Positions 15,909-24,880 are shown, numbered from the stretch's first letter. The stretch is DNA of 27,274 bases from JAYVJM01 sp043769275 (GCA_043769275.1 JAYVJM010000026.1:1-27274); one strand, 5' to 3'. Numbers and translations: made by a program. Notes: a model not told the origin generated them from the sequence alone.

Positions 15909-18059
15909 TTACGCAAAATAAGTTTGATTAGCGGCAGCCAATGCACGTTGGCTGGCGGTCGGCTCGTACAGCTTGCCAAGAGATTTATATTTATCTGCCA
16001 TTTCGACGAACACCTTCGAGCCGACGGCATCAATCCAGTGACAAACGCCTCCTCGAAATGGCGGAAAACCCAAACCGTACACCAATGCCATATCCGCTTC
16101 GGCAGGACTGCTCACAATTTCCTCATCCAGACAACGCGCCATTTCTGTACACATGGGCACCATCAAACGCGCGATGATTTCTTCATCTGAAAACTCATGA
16201 TTGCCCGCCACAAAAGGCTTTAACAGTGCATACACGTCGTCATTTACTTCTTTTGCCAGCTTGCCTTTTTTGTCGAGTTTATAATGGTAAAAGCCGACGT
16301 TGTTTTTTTGACCCAATCGCTTGTTTTCATAAAGCACTTCCAGTGCGGTTTTAAAGCCGGCATGCATCCGATCAGGAAACCCTTCAGCCACTACGTGCGC
16401 CGCATGCACACAAGTATCTATGCCCACCACATCACACAAATAAGCAGGGCCCATAGGCCAACCCCATTTCTCCATCACGGCATCTACTTTCTGGAAATCT
16501 GCGCCCTCTTTTAAAAGCCGCATAAAGCCTGCGAAATACGGAAATAGCACGCGATTAACTAAAAAGCCTGGGCAATCATTGACTACAATTGCTTTTTTCC
16601 CCATCGCGTTAGCATAAGCCACTGTGCGCGCTATTGTGTCATCCGATGTTTTTTTGCCGCGAATCACTTCTACCAACGGCATTGCGTGAACTGGGTTAAA
16701 AAAGTGCATGCCGCAAAAATTTTGCGGCCGCTGCAAACTTTCTGCTAAAAAAGAAATTGAAATAGTGGATGTGTTCGATGCAATCACCACATCACTGCCT
16801 AAATTTTTTTCAGCCTCTGATAAAACCGCCTGTTTAACCTTGGGGTTTTCCACTACGGCCTCAACAACAATATCGACTGTTTTCAGCGCGTCGTAATACA
16901 AAGTCGGCACGATACGATTAAGCACATCACCCATTGCAGCAGGTTTCATGCGCCCTCTTTCGACTTGTTTGGCCAACAAGCTATTCGCGTGACTCAAGCC
17001 CAAATCCAGACCAGCTTGCGCAATATCTTTCATGACAATCGGCGTACCTTTATAAGCCGATTGATAAGCAATGCCGCCTCCCATGATGCCTGCGCCCAGC
17101 ACTGCGGCATGCGCTACTTTTTTGCTGGCTTTTTTCTCCCATGCTTTTGCTGTTTTTCCGAGCGATTGATCGTTGAGAAATAAACCAATTAATGCTGCCG
17201 CTTGCGGTGTACGCGCCAAGCTCAAAAACGCATCCGACTCTACCGACAATGCTTCATCACGCGACATTTTTGCAGCTTTTTCCATCGCTTTTACCGCAGT
17301 CATCGGCGCAGGATAATTTTTGCCAGCTTGTGCAGAAACCACAGCTTTTCCAGTAGTGAAAGCCATAATGGTTTCGATATCATTGAGTGCCAAGCCGCGC
17401 AATTTTTCTGCGCGTTTAGCTTTGTAGTCCAAGGTGCCCTTTGCCGCTTGTGCGCACAAGTCAAATGCCGCTTCGCGTAGCAAATCCAATGTCACGACGG
17501 CATCAACTACACCTAAAGCCAAGGCAGCTTGCGGCTTTTGCTCGGTGGCTCCGGCTATCCATTCAAGAGCGTTGTCGACACCCACCACACGCGGCAAACG
17601 TACCGTGCCACCAAAGCCGGGAATAATGCCGAGCTTTGTTTCCGGCAAACCCACTTTGGCTACATCCGCCATCACGCGAAAATCACACGCCAGACACACT
17701 TCAAAACCGCCACCTAGTGCATAGCCATTGATCGCCGCCACTGTCGGGAAAGGCAGGTCTTCCAACTGAGAAAAAAGACGATTAGCGAGATCGAGATAAC
17801 CGCGAATAGATTCGTCGCCCTGAGCAAACATTGCACCAAACTCGGTGATGTCTGCGCCGACGATAAATGCAGGCTTGGCACTGGTGAGCACTAAACCTTT
17901 GACATTTGGTGTTTTCGTCAATGCGGCCAACGCTTGCGCCAGATCATTGATAGTGGCTAGGTTGAATTTGTTAACAGATTCGCCAACAAGATCAAATTGC
18001 AATTCAGCAAAACCGTCGGCTCCGAGTGTAACTTTAATAGCATTGCCTTGGTAGACCAT
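15909..18059 (-). CDS. fadB: Fatty-acid oxidation complex alpha subunit (enoyl-CoA hydratase / 3-hydroxyacyl-CoA dehydrogenase)
   Basis: A 716-residue bifunctional enzyme of the aerobic beta-oxidation complex. The N-terminal crotonase part has FIVGADITEF, the oxyanion loop GYALGGGFEVCLACD and GLPETKLGIIPGFGGT, whose Glu residues are the hydratase acid/base pair. The C-terminal part begins with the NAD motif AVLGAGIMGGGIAYQ near residue 320, followed by HFFNPVHAMPLVEVIRG with the dehydrogenase histidine. The ATG has GAGGATAG 6 bases upstream. fadA follows after 12 bases. I looked for a FadR- or PsrA-like palindrome in the 136 bases upstream and saw none that is convincing. Confidence 0.98.
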   Translation of the reverse strand: MVYQGNAIKVTLGADGFAELQFDLVGESVNKFNLATINDLAQALAALTKTPNVKGLVLTSAKPAFIVGADITEFGAMFAQGDESIRGYLDLANRLFSQLEDLPFPTVAAINGYALGGGFEVCLACDFRVMADVAKVGLPETKLGIIPGFGGTVRLPRVVGVDNALEWIAGATEQKPQAALALGVVDAVVTLDLLREAAFDLCAQAAKGTLDYKAKRAEKLRGLALNDIETIMAFTTGKAVVSAQAGKNYPAPMTAVKAMEKAAKMSRDEALSVESDAFLSLARTPQAAALIGLFLNDQSLGKTAKAWEKKASKKVAHAAVLGAGIMGGGIAYQSAYKGTPIVMKDIAQAGLDLGLSHANSLLAKQVERGRMKPAAMGDVLNRIVPTLYYDALKTVDIVVEAVVENPKVKQAVLSEAEKNLGSDVVIASNTSTISISFLAESLQRPQNFCGMHFFNPVHAMPLVEVIRGKKTSDDTIARTVAYANAMGKKAIVVNDCPGFLVNRVLFPYFAGFMRLLKEGADFQKVDAVMEKWGWPMGPAYLCDVVGIDTCVHAAHVVAEGFPDRMHAGFKTALEVLYENKRLGQKNNVGFYHYKLDKKGKLAKEVNDDVYALLKPFVAGNHEFSDEEIIARLMVPMCTEMARCLDEEIVSSPAEADMALVYGLGFPPFRGGVCHWIDAVGSKVFVEMADKYKSLGKLYEPTASQRALAAANQTYFA

Positions 18060-18167
18060 AATCTATCCTCGCAAAACAGGTTTCGGAATGGGGTCGATCA
18101 GCATAGTCGTTCTGCTGATTTGAAAAAATGCATATTGAAAAAACGCCCGTAGTCTAACCCGCCAGCA

Positions 18168-18192
18168 CTAAAACGTATGATTGTCGTTTTAG
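18168..18192. terminator. Perfect 8-bp inverted repeat after glcB
   Basis: CTAAAACG at 18168-18175 pairs with CGTTTTAG at 18185-18192 across a 9-base loop, 3 bases beyond the glcB stop (minus strand). The stem is AT-rich and no clear U-run follows on the minus strand, so as a terminator it would be weak. It could also be a protein-binding site upstream of fadB. Confidence 0.35.
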
Positions 18193-18195
18193 CGG

Positions 18196-20388
18196 CTACC
18201 GTGCCTTTAGCTCATTGCGGCGACGGTGCAAAACGGGTTCTGTATAGCCATTAGGCAGTTGAATGCCGCTAAATACCAGTTCGCACGCGGCTTGAAACGC
18301 AACAGAGTTATCAAAATTGCTGGCCATTGCAAAGTATTGATGGTCGTCGGCATTTTGTTTGTCGACGACAGCCGCCATACGCTTGAGTGTTTTTAAGACT
18401 TGCTCTCTCGTGCACAGGTTATGGTGCAGCCAGTTTGCAATGTGTTGGCTGGAAATACGCAAGGTGGCGCGATCCTCCATCAATCCAACGTCGTTAATAT
18501 CCGGCACCTTCGAGCAGCCTACGCCTTGATCTATCCAACGCACCACATAACCCAGAATGCCTTGGCAGTTGTTATCCAGTTCTTGCTGAATTTCATCGTC
18601 GGATAATTTTGTGTTGCCCAACAGCGGCAGCGTAAGAATATCGTCGAGGCTGGCGCGTGATCGGCTTTTTAATTCGTTTTGATGCTCACTTACGAGCACC
18701 TTGTGATAATGCATGGCATGTAAGGTGGCCGCAGTGGGTGATGGCACCCATGCTGTGTTTGCTCCGGCCATTGGGTGCATTATTTTACTCGCCACCATTT
18801 CTTGCATTAAATCTGGTTTTGGCCACATGCCTTTACCGATCTGTGCTTTTCCTTGTAAACCACAAGCAAGACCGATATCAACATTCCAGTTTTCATAAGC
18901 GCGTATCCATTTTTCTTTTTTCATTGCATCTTTGGGTACCATCGCGCCCGCCTCCATCGACGTGTGAATTTCATCACCTGTACGATCAAGAAAGCCGGTG
19001 TTGATAAAGATAATTCGCTCTTTTGCAGCTCGAATGCACTCTTTCAAATTAACCGTTGTGCGACGCTCTTCATCCATAATGCCCATTTTTAGGGTGTAAC
19101 GTGGCAACTTTAGTTCATCTTCCACTCGGGAAAACAGTTCGCAGGCAAAAGCCACTTCTTCCGCACCGTGCATTTTTGGCTTCACGATATACACAGATGC
19201 CTGACGAGAATTACGCACACCGCCTGATTTTTGTAAATTGTCGTGCAGATCATATTGAGCGATTAATGCCGTCATCATCGCGTCTAAAATTCCTTCTGGC
19301 GTTTCTTCGCCGTGCAATAACACCGCTTCATTTGTCATTAAGTGGCCGACGTTGCGAATCAGCATCAGTGCGCGGCCATGCAGCGTCTTTTCTTTGCCGT
19401 GCGGGTCTAAAAAACGTACATCTGGCATTAGTGTTCGGGTGACTGATCGGCCGTTTTTTTCAAATGTGTCCGTCAACGTTCCATTCATTAAGCCCAGCCA
19501 ATTACGATAAACATCTGTTTTGTCTGCGCCGTCGACTGCGGCAACGGAATCTTCACAATCTTGAATTGTGGTTATTGCAGATTCAAGCACAACATCTTTT
19601 ATGTGGGCACAGTCAGTGCGTCCAATTGGATGCTCTGCATCAAACTGGATAATTACATGCAAATTATTGTTGCGTAAAAAAATTTGTGATGGATTCGTGG
19701 CGCTGTTTTGATAGCCAACAAATTTTTCAGGGTTTTTCAGCGCAACTTTTTTTCCGCTTTTCAGCGTTACTTGTAGTTGTGAATCAACTACATCGTAATG
19801 CACAGCATCAGCATGCAGTCCTTCCAAAAGAGGTGCCGTATCATCAAGAAATAAACGCACGTAGGCAATAACTTTATTTCCACGTACGGGATTGTATGCG
19901 CCGGCTTTTTGCGCGCCGCCTTCTTCAGAAATAACGTCCGTACCGTACAGCGCGTCGTACAAAGAGCCCCATCGCGCATTGGCGGCATTGAGTGCGTAGC
20001 GTGCGTTTTTAAGCGGAACAACCAGTTGCGGCCCCGCGATAATTGCAATTTCTGGGTCTACATTTTCAGTGCTAACTGAAAACGCAGAACCTTCTGGCAA
20101 AAGATAATTAATTTTCTGCAAAAATGCTTTGTACTGAACTGGATCATGTGGCTTGTCGCAGCGTGATTGGTGCCATGTGTTTATCTCGGCTTGTAATTGA
20201 TCCCGCTTAATCAGTAGAAGGCGATTTTTTGGAGCCATTTCAGTCATAACGGACTCTAATGATTCCCAAAATTTATCGGCATTTATTTCCAAGTTTGGAA
20301 GCACTTCATTTGTAACGAATTCGTACAGAAATTTTGAAATTTGCAGGTTTCCACGTGGAATATGCGTTTGGCTTCGAGTATTTTTCAT
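18196..20388 (-). CDS. glcB: Malate synthase G
   Basis: A 730-residue enzyme that condenses glyoxylate and acetyl-CoA to malate, the second step of the glyoxylate shunt. Length fits the G isoform (about 720-730) rather than the ~530-residue A isoform. Recognisable stretches: RNVGHLMTNEAVL, KPKMHGAEEVAFACELFSRV, LKMGIMDEERRTTVNLKECI, FINTGFLDRTGDEIHTSMEAG and ANTAWVPSPTAATLHAMHYH. The open frame continues 51 codons upstream, but that part is AT-rich promoter-like DNA. ATG 20388 (MKNTRSQTH) has AGAGAG about 10 bases before it and gives the family length. It is divergent from aceA. Confidence 0.97.
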   Translation of the reverse strand: MKNTRSQTHIPRGNLQISKFLYEFVTNEVLPNLEINADKFWESLESVMTEMAPKNRLLLIKRDQLQAEINTWHQSRCDKPHDPVQYKAFLQKINYLLPEGSAFSVSTENVDPEIAIIAGPQLVVPLKNARYALNAANARWGSLYDALYGTDVISEEGGAQKAGAYNPVRGNKVIAYVRLFLDDTAPLLEGLHADAVHYDVVDSQLQVTLKSGKKVALKNPEKFVGYQNSATNPSQIFLRNNNLHVIIQFDAEHPIGRTDCAHIKDVVLESAITTIQDCEDSVAAVDGADKTDVYRNWLGLMNGTLTDTFEKNGRSVTRTLMPDVRFLDPHGKEKTLHGRALMLIRNVGHLMTNEAVLLHGEETPEGILDAMMTALIAQYDLHDNLQKSGGVRNSRQASVYIVKPKMHGAEEVAFACELFSRVEDELKLPRYTLKMGIMDEERRTTVNLKECIRAAKERIIFINTGFLDRTGDEIHTSMEAGAMVPKDAMKKEKWIRAYENWNVDIGLACGLQGKAQIGKGMWPKPDLMQEMVASKIMHPMAGANTAWVPSPTAATLHAMHYHKVLVSEHQNELKSRSRASLDDILTLPLLGNTKLSDDEIQQELDNNCQGILGYVVRWIDQGVGCSKVPDINDVGLMEDRATLRISSQHIANWLHHNLCTREQVLKTLKRMAAVVDKQNADDHQYFAMASNFDNSVAFQAACELVFSGIQLPNGYTEPVLHRRRNELKAR

Positions 20389-20622
20389 GGGGATAGTACT
20401 CTCTGACTGATGGGGTTTTTGAAAGGAAATGCGTAAGTTTGCAAAGCAAAGATCGACATAGTAACAAACTGCTTTATACAAAAAACTCATGCCGAAAATA
20501 TAAATTTTTTCTTCTCTCGCTTTTCCAAAAAACATACTCAATTTTCTGGATAAATTAACAGCTAGTGCCTAGAATGCGACCTCAAATTAACGCCTCATCA
20601 AACAGAGCAGGAGATTTCCCCT
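20389..20622. promoter_or_regulatory. Shared glcB-aceA divergent promoter region
   Basis: A 234-base AT-rich gap between the two divergent glyoxylate-shunt genes must hold both promoters. It includes a perfect 5-3-5 palindrome TTTGC-AAA-GCAAA at 20438-20450 that could be an operator. On the minus strand a TATAAA box (complement of 20473-20478) may be the glcB -10. On the plus strand TAGAAT near 20570 may be the aceA -10, but neither has a good -35. The aceA ribosome site AGGAGA is at 20609-20614. Confidence 0.45.
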
Positions 20623-21975
20623 ATGTCTATTGGCAATTCATCTATCGGCAACTACGACCGTGATACTGAAATAGCCCGTTTGAAAAAAGACTGGGCGGAA
20701 AATCCCCGCTGGGCTGGCAAGAAGCGTACCTACACTGCAGAAGATGTAGTGCGTTTACGTGGTTCGCTAAAAATTGAAAATACCATTGCCAAGCGTGGCG
20801 CAGAGCAATTATGGAATTTGATTACAAAGGGCGCAAAACCGGCGTTTCGTCCAGATAAAGATTTTGTTAACTGCATGGGCGCGTTGACAGGCGGGCAAGC
20901 CGTACAACAAGCGAAAGCTGGTGTGCAAGGTATTTACTTGTCTGGCTGGCAAGTTGCTGCGGATAACAATTCTGCGTCGGCCATGTATCCCGATCAATCA
21001 CTGTACCCAGTAGATTCCGTACCCGCCGTCGTTAAACGCATCAATAATTCATTTGCTCGCGCCGATCAAATTCAATGGAAAGCGGGTATCAAGCCTGGCG
21101 ATGCCGGTTATATCGATTATTTTTTGCCTATTGTTGCCGACGCTGAAGCCGGTTTTGGCGGCGTACTTAACGCTTACGAATTGATGAAAGCAATGATCGA
21201 AGCAGGTGCCTCTGGTGTGCATCTTGAAGATCAATTGGCCTCTGTAAAAAAATGCGGCCACATGGGCGGAAAAGTGCTGGTTCCAACACAAGAGGCCATA
21301 CAGAAATTGGTGGCTGCGCGTTTGGCTGCTGACGTTGCTGATGTGCCGACTATTGTTTTGGCGCGCACTGATGCCAATGCAGCAGATTTAATGACTTCTG
21401 ATTTCGACGAAAATGACAAGCCGTTTGTAGTTGGCACGCGTACGCCAGAAGGCTTTTATCGTATGCGTGCTGGCATTGATCAAGCCATTAGCCGTGGCTT
21501 GGCTTATGCGCCTTATGCTGATTTGCTGTGGTGTGAAACTGCTAAACCAGATTTAGACGAAGCGCGTAAATTTGCTGGAGCGGTCAAAGCAAAGTATCCC
21601 AATCAGTTGCTGGCCTACAATTGCTCGCCATCGTTCAACTGGAAGAAAAATCTGGATAACGCAACCATTGCCAAATTTCAGCGTGAACTTTCTGCCATGG
21701 GCTACAAATTCCAGTTCATTACGTTGGCCGGCATCCACAATATGTGGTACAGCATGTTCCAGCTCGCTTATTCCTATGCGCGTGAAGATATGACGGCGTA
21801 TGTCGAAATGGTTCAAGAGCCTGAATTCGCTGCGCGAGACAAAGGCTACACATTTGTTTCACACCAGCAAGAAGTTGGTACAGGTTATTTTGATGACATG
21901 ACCACAGTAATTCAGGGCGGAGTGTCTTCCGTTACAGCATTAACAGGCTCTACCGAAGAAGAACAGTTTCACTAA
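20623..21975 (+). CDS. aceA: Isocitrate lyase
   Basis: A 450-residue enzyme that splits isocitrate into succinate and glyoxylate. The catalytic cysteine is C211 in KKCGHMGGKVL (209-219). Also seen are the metal and substrate stretches SGWQVAADNN, PIVADAEAGFGG, HLEDQ and LLAYNCSPSFNWKKNL. Length is close to the E. coli type (434) and below the longer ~530-residue form. The ATG has AGGAGA 8 bases upstream. It is followed by a strong hairpin terminator. With divergent glcB it gives a complete glyoxylate shunt, needed for growth on acetate or fatty acids. Confidence 0.98.
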   Translation: MSIGNSSIGNYDRDTEIARLKKDWAENPRWAGKKRTYTAEDVVRLRGSLKIENTIAKRGAEQLWNLITKGAKPAFRPDKDFVNCMGALTGGQAVQQAKAGVQGIYLSGWQVAADNNSASAMYPDQSLYPVDSVPAVVKRINNSFARADQIQWKAGIKPGDAGYIDYFLPIVADAEAGFGGVLNAYELMKAMIEAGASGVHLEDQLASVKKCGHMGGKVLVPTQEAIQKLVAARLAADVADVPTIVLARTDANAADLMTSDFDENDKPFVVGTRTPEGFYRMRAGIDQAISRGLAYAPYADLLWCETAKPDLDEARKFAGAVKAKYPNQLLAYNCSPSFNWKKNLDNATIAKFQRELSAMGYKFQFITLAGIHNMWYSMFQLAYSYAREDMTAYVEMVQEPEFAARDKGYTFVSHQQEVGTGYFDDMTTVIQGGVSSVTALTGSTEEEQFH

Positions 21976-21993
21976 AAAAACCACTTATGAAAC

Positions 21994-22019
21994 AAAAAAG
22001 CCCGCTTGCGGGCTTTTTT
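21994..22019. terminator. Bidirectional rho-independent terminator between aceA and the dUTPase gene
   Basis: GCCCG (22000-22004) pairs with CGGGC (22009-22013) over a CTTG loop. The stem is extended by six A at 21994-21999 and six T at 22014-22019. The A-run/T-run flanks make it work on both strands, as suits the convergent genes on either side. Confidence 0.9.
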
Positions 22020-22037
22020 GTTTGGCTGGCAAATAGA

Positions 22038-22694
22038 TTATGGGACGCTGAAGTCGGTATCCTGAATGATCTGATAGCGTTCGCTTAATGCGTTATACAA
22101 ATCGCTTTTAAATGTTGGGCTGTTGCTGTCTAGTTGTACCATCAACTCCACAAGGTGTTCGTTATCCTCCCGCCCATTCCACACTTTGCTATAGCTTCCT
22201 TTCAAATAGCCGTTGTCTTGGCGAAAAAAGTTGAGTACGTTTTTGCCGATATAACCACGATAAAGCGCAGGAAAATCTAGCTCGGCCGCCGCTAGTAGGC
22301 GAATAAATGCTGATAGATCAAACGCGCGCTGCTCTAAAGTTTTTTGTACAAAAATTTCCAGCGTGACATGAAAATCAGCAGCCATGTGCTTTTCCGCCAG
22401 CGCGCGAGCTAGATTCTCTGCCAGCTCATCACTATCACTTGTAGCATTCAGCAAATCGCTCAAACCAAAATGCCAGATGTCGATCAACTCTAACTGTACC
22501 TGCTCAAAATCTGGCTGTTGTTTTTTCCACCACTTCCAGCCGTAGTGATCCATCAGTTCAGCACACTCCACCCAAATGGCGCGATACCATTCAAAGTTTT
22601 GTAAACGCCATTGCTGGTTAACTTTTGTATTCATGCTGTCTTGCAGCTCAAGCATGATTAAAATCTGTGCTTTTTTGGTATCGCCTTGCACCAT
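22038..22694 (-). CDS. Dimeric dUTPase family protein (all-alpha NTP pyrophosphatase fold)
   Basis: A 218-residue helical protein with the metal-binding signature of the MazG/dimeric dUTPase superfamily: E43-x2-E46 in WVECAELMDHYGWKWWK and E69-x2-D72 in VQLELIDIWHF. The surrounding text (LELQDSMN, FEWYRAIWVECAELMDHYGWKWW) is what I know from dimeric dUTPases of Pseudomonas-like bacteria, so dUTP (and dUDP) hydrolysis to dUMP is likely. It is unrelated to the trimeric Dut. The start is uncertain: ATG 22694 has GGGGG just before it, while ATG 22655 would give a product beginning MLELQDSMN. The frame is open up to 22838, overlapping the divergent permease start, which argues against the longest form. 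Confidence 0.82.
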   Translation of the reverse strand: MVQGDTKKAQILIMLELQDSMNTKVNQQWRLQNFEWYRAIWVECAELMDHYGWKWWKKQQPDFEQVQLELIDIWHFGLSDLLNATSDSDELAENLARALAEKHMAADFHVTLEIFVQKTLEQRAFDLSAFIRLLAAAELDFPALYRGYIGKNVLNFFRQDNGYLKGSYSKVWNGREDNEHLVELMVQLDSNSPTFKSDLYNALSERYQIIQDTDFSVP

Positions 22695-22786
22695 GTACCC
22701 CCAGTATTTCATTCTACGATCAAGCAATCGGCTGCATGTTACCATTCTATGCAATTCACCTATTTGGCAGTAGCCAAGGAGTTTAT

Positions 22787-23860
22787 ATGGGCACTTTGGA
22801 CAAAAGACTAATCGAGTCTGCTCCGACTTTAATTGCACTCGGATTGTTAATTGGCGGTTGCGTATTGATTTTATTGCCCTTTACTTCTGCGCTGGTATGG
22901 GCAGCTATTTTTGTTTTCTCCACTCGCCATCTCTATTGGCGGATAAACCGTTGGCTTGGTGACCGAAATTGGTTATCGGCTTCGCTATTTGTTCTTTTTA
23001 TCTTTGCTTTGATTGTGCTGCCCATGTTTTACGCCGTGCTCAGTTTTGGCAGCGTTGCTAGTGAATACGCGGTAAAAATAAGCACACAGCTTCAACACGG
23101 CATACCTGCGCTGCCTGATTGGGTAATCGCATTGCCGTGGGTCGGTCAAAAAGCCCAGATGTGGTGGGAAAAGCTAATTCTCGGTGACTCGGTTGTGCGT
23201 GGACAGCTCAACAACGCCTTATTAGTTGGCCTTAAAGAGGGATTCAGATTTGGAGCAATTGCAGGACAAGGCCTAGGAATGCTTTTCCTCAGCGGCCTGA
23301 TTTCATTATTTTTCTATGCGAGCTTGCCCACGGCGACGCTTTGGCTACAGGCTAGCATGCAGCGCGTATCGGGTAGTCGCGCCCAGCAATTGCTCAGTAT
23401 CGCGGGCGGCACGATTCAGGGTGTGGTTTTTGGCATTTTAGGTACGGCTTTAGCGCAGGGTTTTTTGATAGGCATTAGCTTATTTATCGCAGGTGTTCCT
23501 TCCGCCGCCGGTTTAACTTTTCTTGCTTTTTTGTTGTCTCTGCTGCCCTTTGTGAACGCGCTTATTTGGGGGCCTGCGGCTTGGTGGTTATATCAGCAAG
23601 GCCATATTGGCATGGCGATTTTTATGGTGTCTTGGTGCGTCATTATTGTTGGATCGGCTGACAACGTGATTAAGCCCCTGTTGATAGGCAAGGGTAGCAA
23701 CTTGCCGTTTTTACTTATCGTGCTTGGCATATTAGGCGGAGCATTGCAGTTTGGCGTTCTGGGAATATTCTTAGGCCCTACCTTGCTTGCCATTGGCTTT
23801 GCCTTGTGCAAAGAGTGGCTGCATGGCAATGATGATGGACTGTCGGCTACTTCTGTGTAA
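22787..23860 (+). CDS. AI-2E family transporter (PerM/YdiK-like permease)
   Basis: A 357-residue integral membrane protein with about seven to eight hydrophobic segments: two near the N-terminus (LIALGLLIGGCVLILLPF; LFVLFIFALIVLPMFYAV), a soluble part, then a cluster after residue 165. The C-terminal family motif is present: SADNVIKPLLIGKG, then LPFLLIVLGILGGAL and GVLGIFLGPTLLA. Members include E. coli YdiK, PerM and TqsA; substrates vary or are unknown. I chose the ATG at 22787 because AAGGAG is 5 bases upstream, instead of the longer open frame from 22667 that would overlap the dUTPase gene. It is divergent from the dUTPase gene. The downstream neighbour is a moaE remnant. Confidence 0.88.
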   Translation: MGTLDKRLIESAPTLIALGLLIGGCVLILLPFTSALVWAAIFVFSTRHLYWRINRWLGDRNWLSASLFVLFIFALIVLPMFYAVLSFGSVASEYAVKISTQLQHGIPALPDWVIALPWVGQKAQMWWEKLILGDSVVRGQLNNALLVGLKEGFRFGAIAGQGLGMLFLSGLISLFFYASLPTATLWLQASMQRVSGSRAQQLLSIAGGTIQGVVFGILGTALAQGFLIGISLFIAGVPSAAGLTFLAFLLSLLPFVNALIWGPAAWWLYQQGHIGMAIFMVSWCVIIVGSADNVIKPLLIGKGSNLPFLLIVLGILGGALQFGVLGIFLGPTLLAIGFALCKEWLHGNDDGLSATSV

Positions 23861-23894
23861 GCGTCCAGCCAACCCTATCTTGACTATATCCCTA

Positions 23895-24149
23895 ATGCTT
23901 TCCTCCGTTACCGACCACGACATTACAGGCTCAATTTGCTACCCGCCGAAGAAATTGTATGGGTAGGTACTGCGGCCAGTCATCGCGCAGCCGCCTTATT
24001 CTGCCGCAGAGTTCATTATGGATTACCTGAAATACAGTGCGCCCTTCTGGAAAAAAGAAATCACGCCGGAAGGTGAATTTTGGGTTGACGCTAAACGCTT
24101 AGATACTGAAGCCGCCTTGCGTTGGCACACCCCCGTTACAGGTCATTGA
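23895..24149 (+). pseudogene. moaE: Decayed fragment of molybdopterin synthase large subunit MoaE
   Basis: This gap has no intact gene, but three frames together spell the C-terminal half of MoaE. First part (frame of base 23907): VTDHDITGS, matching VxVxHRIG. Second part (frame of 23936): LLPAEEIVWVGTAASHRAAA, matching the LxPGExIVxVGxASxHRxAAF block. Third part (frame of 24018): SAAEFIMDYLKYSAPFWKKE, then ITPEGEFWVDAKRLDTEAALRW, to TGA at 24147-24149. Removing one A at 23998 would restore HRAAAFSAAEF. An extra triplet near 23924-23926 and two extra bases near 23934-23935 explain the first shift. The N-terminal half, including the start, is missing. Several independent indels argue against a single sequencing error. 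Confidence 0.78.
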
Positions 24150-24199
24150 ACATCAATACCCCTTACAATCCCTGCACCATTGACACACTGAGTACTGCG

Positions 24200-24880
24200 A
24201 TGCAAAAAAATGTTCCCGTTATTACTATCGACGGCCCTGGCGGCTCCGGCAAGGGCACTATCGCGCACCGCCTAGCGAGACGACTGGGCTGGCATTGCCT
24301 AGATAGCGGCGTGCTATATCGAATTGTTGGCGTATTAGGCATGCGCCAAGGCATTGCCTTGGATGATGATGCCGCGCTGGCGGCATTCGTCTCGACACTC
24401 AACATTCGCTTTGAGGCCGAGCATGTATGGGTCAATAGTGAGGATATGGAGCAAGCCGTACGCAGCGAAGAAGCCGGTGCAGCAGCCTCTGCAGTGGGCT
24501 CTTTGACTGGGCTGCGGGCTGCCTTATTGCAGCGCCAGCGAGATTTTGCACAAATGCCAGGGCTAGTTGCTGACGGGCGTGATATGGGTACCGTGGTGTT
24601 CCCTACAGCCTTGTTAAAATTTTATCTCACTGCCAACGCAAATGAACGGGCAAAAAGGCGGTATAAGCAATTGATAAATAAAGAGCATAGTGTTAGCCTA
24701 CCCGCCATTTTAGCGGATATCCGCGCCCGCGACGATCGAGACATGAATCGCGTAATAGCGCCTTTGTGTCCCGCTGAAAATGCACAAATTATCGACAGCA
24801 CATATATGTCGGTCGAAGAAGTGTTTATGGCGGTTGAGAGTAAAGTGCAAGCGTATGGCCTAGATTTTGTGTTTGCATGA
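24200..24880 (+). CDS. cmk: Cytidylate kinase
   Basis: A 226-residue P-loop kinase that phosphorylates CMP and dCMP with ATP. The P-loop is GPGGSGKG at residues 11-18. Then come LDSGVLYRIVG (nucleotide-binding), VADGRDMGTVVFP and RDDRDMNRVIAPL, all family marks. The ATG at 24200 gives MQKNVPVITIDGPGG, matching the family; the ribosome site is weak (GAG only). The open frame extends to 24122, but that part overlaps the moaE remnant. rpsA and ihfB follow on the same strand, as in many proteobacteria. The usual upstream genes aroA and tyrA/pheA are absent here. Confidence 0.96.
   Translation: MQKNVPVITIDGPGGSGKGTIAHRLARRLGWHCLDSGVLYRIVGVLGMRQGIALDDDAALAAFVSTLNIRFEAEHVWVNSEDMEQAVRSEEAGAAASAVGSLTGLRAALLQRQRDFAQMPGLVADGRDMGTVVFPTALLKFYLTANANERAKRRYKQLINKEHSVSLPAILADIRARDDRDMNRVIAPLCPAENAQIIDSTYMSVEEVFMAVESKVQAYGLDFVFA

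Noticed and set aside
20389..20541. A 51-residue N-terminal extension of malate synthase G
   Set aside because: The extension is AT-rich promoter-like DNA, while ATG 20388 has AGAGAG upstream and gives the family length.
22667..22786. A 40-residue N-terminal extension of the AI-2E permease
   Set aside because: It would overlap the dUTPase gene on the other strand, and AAGGAG sits right before ATG 22787.
24122..24199. An upstream start for cmk at 24122
   Set aside because: That stretch overlaps the moaE remnant and does not resemble the Cmk N-terminus; the family starts just before the P-loop.
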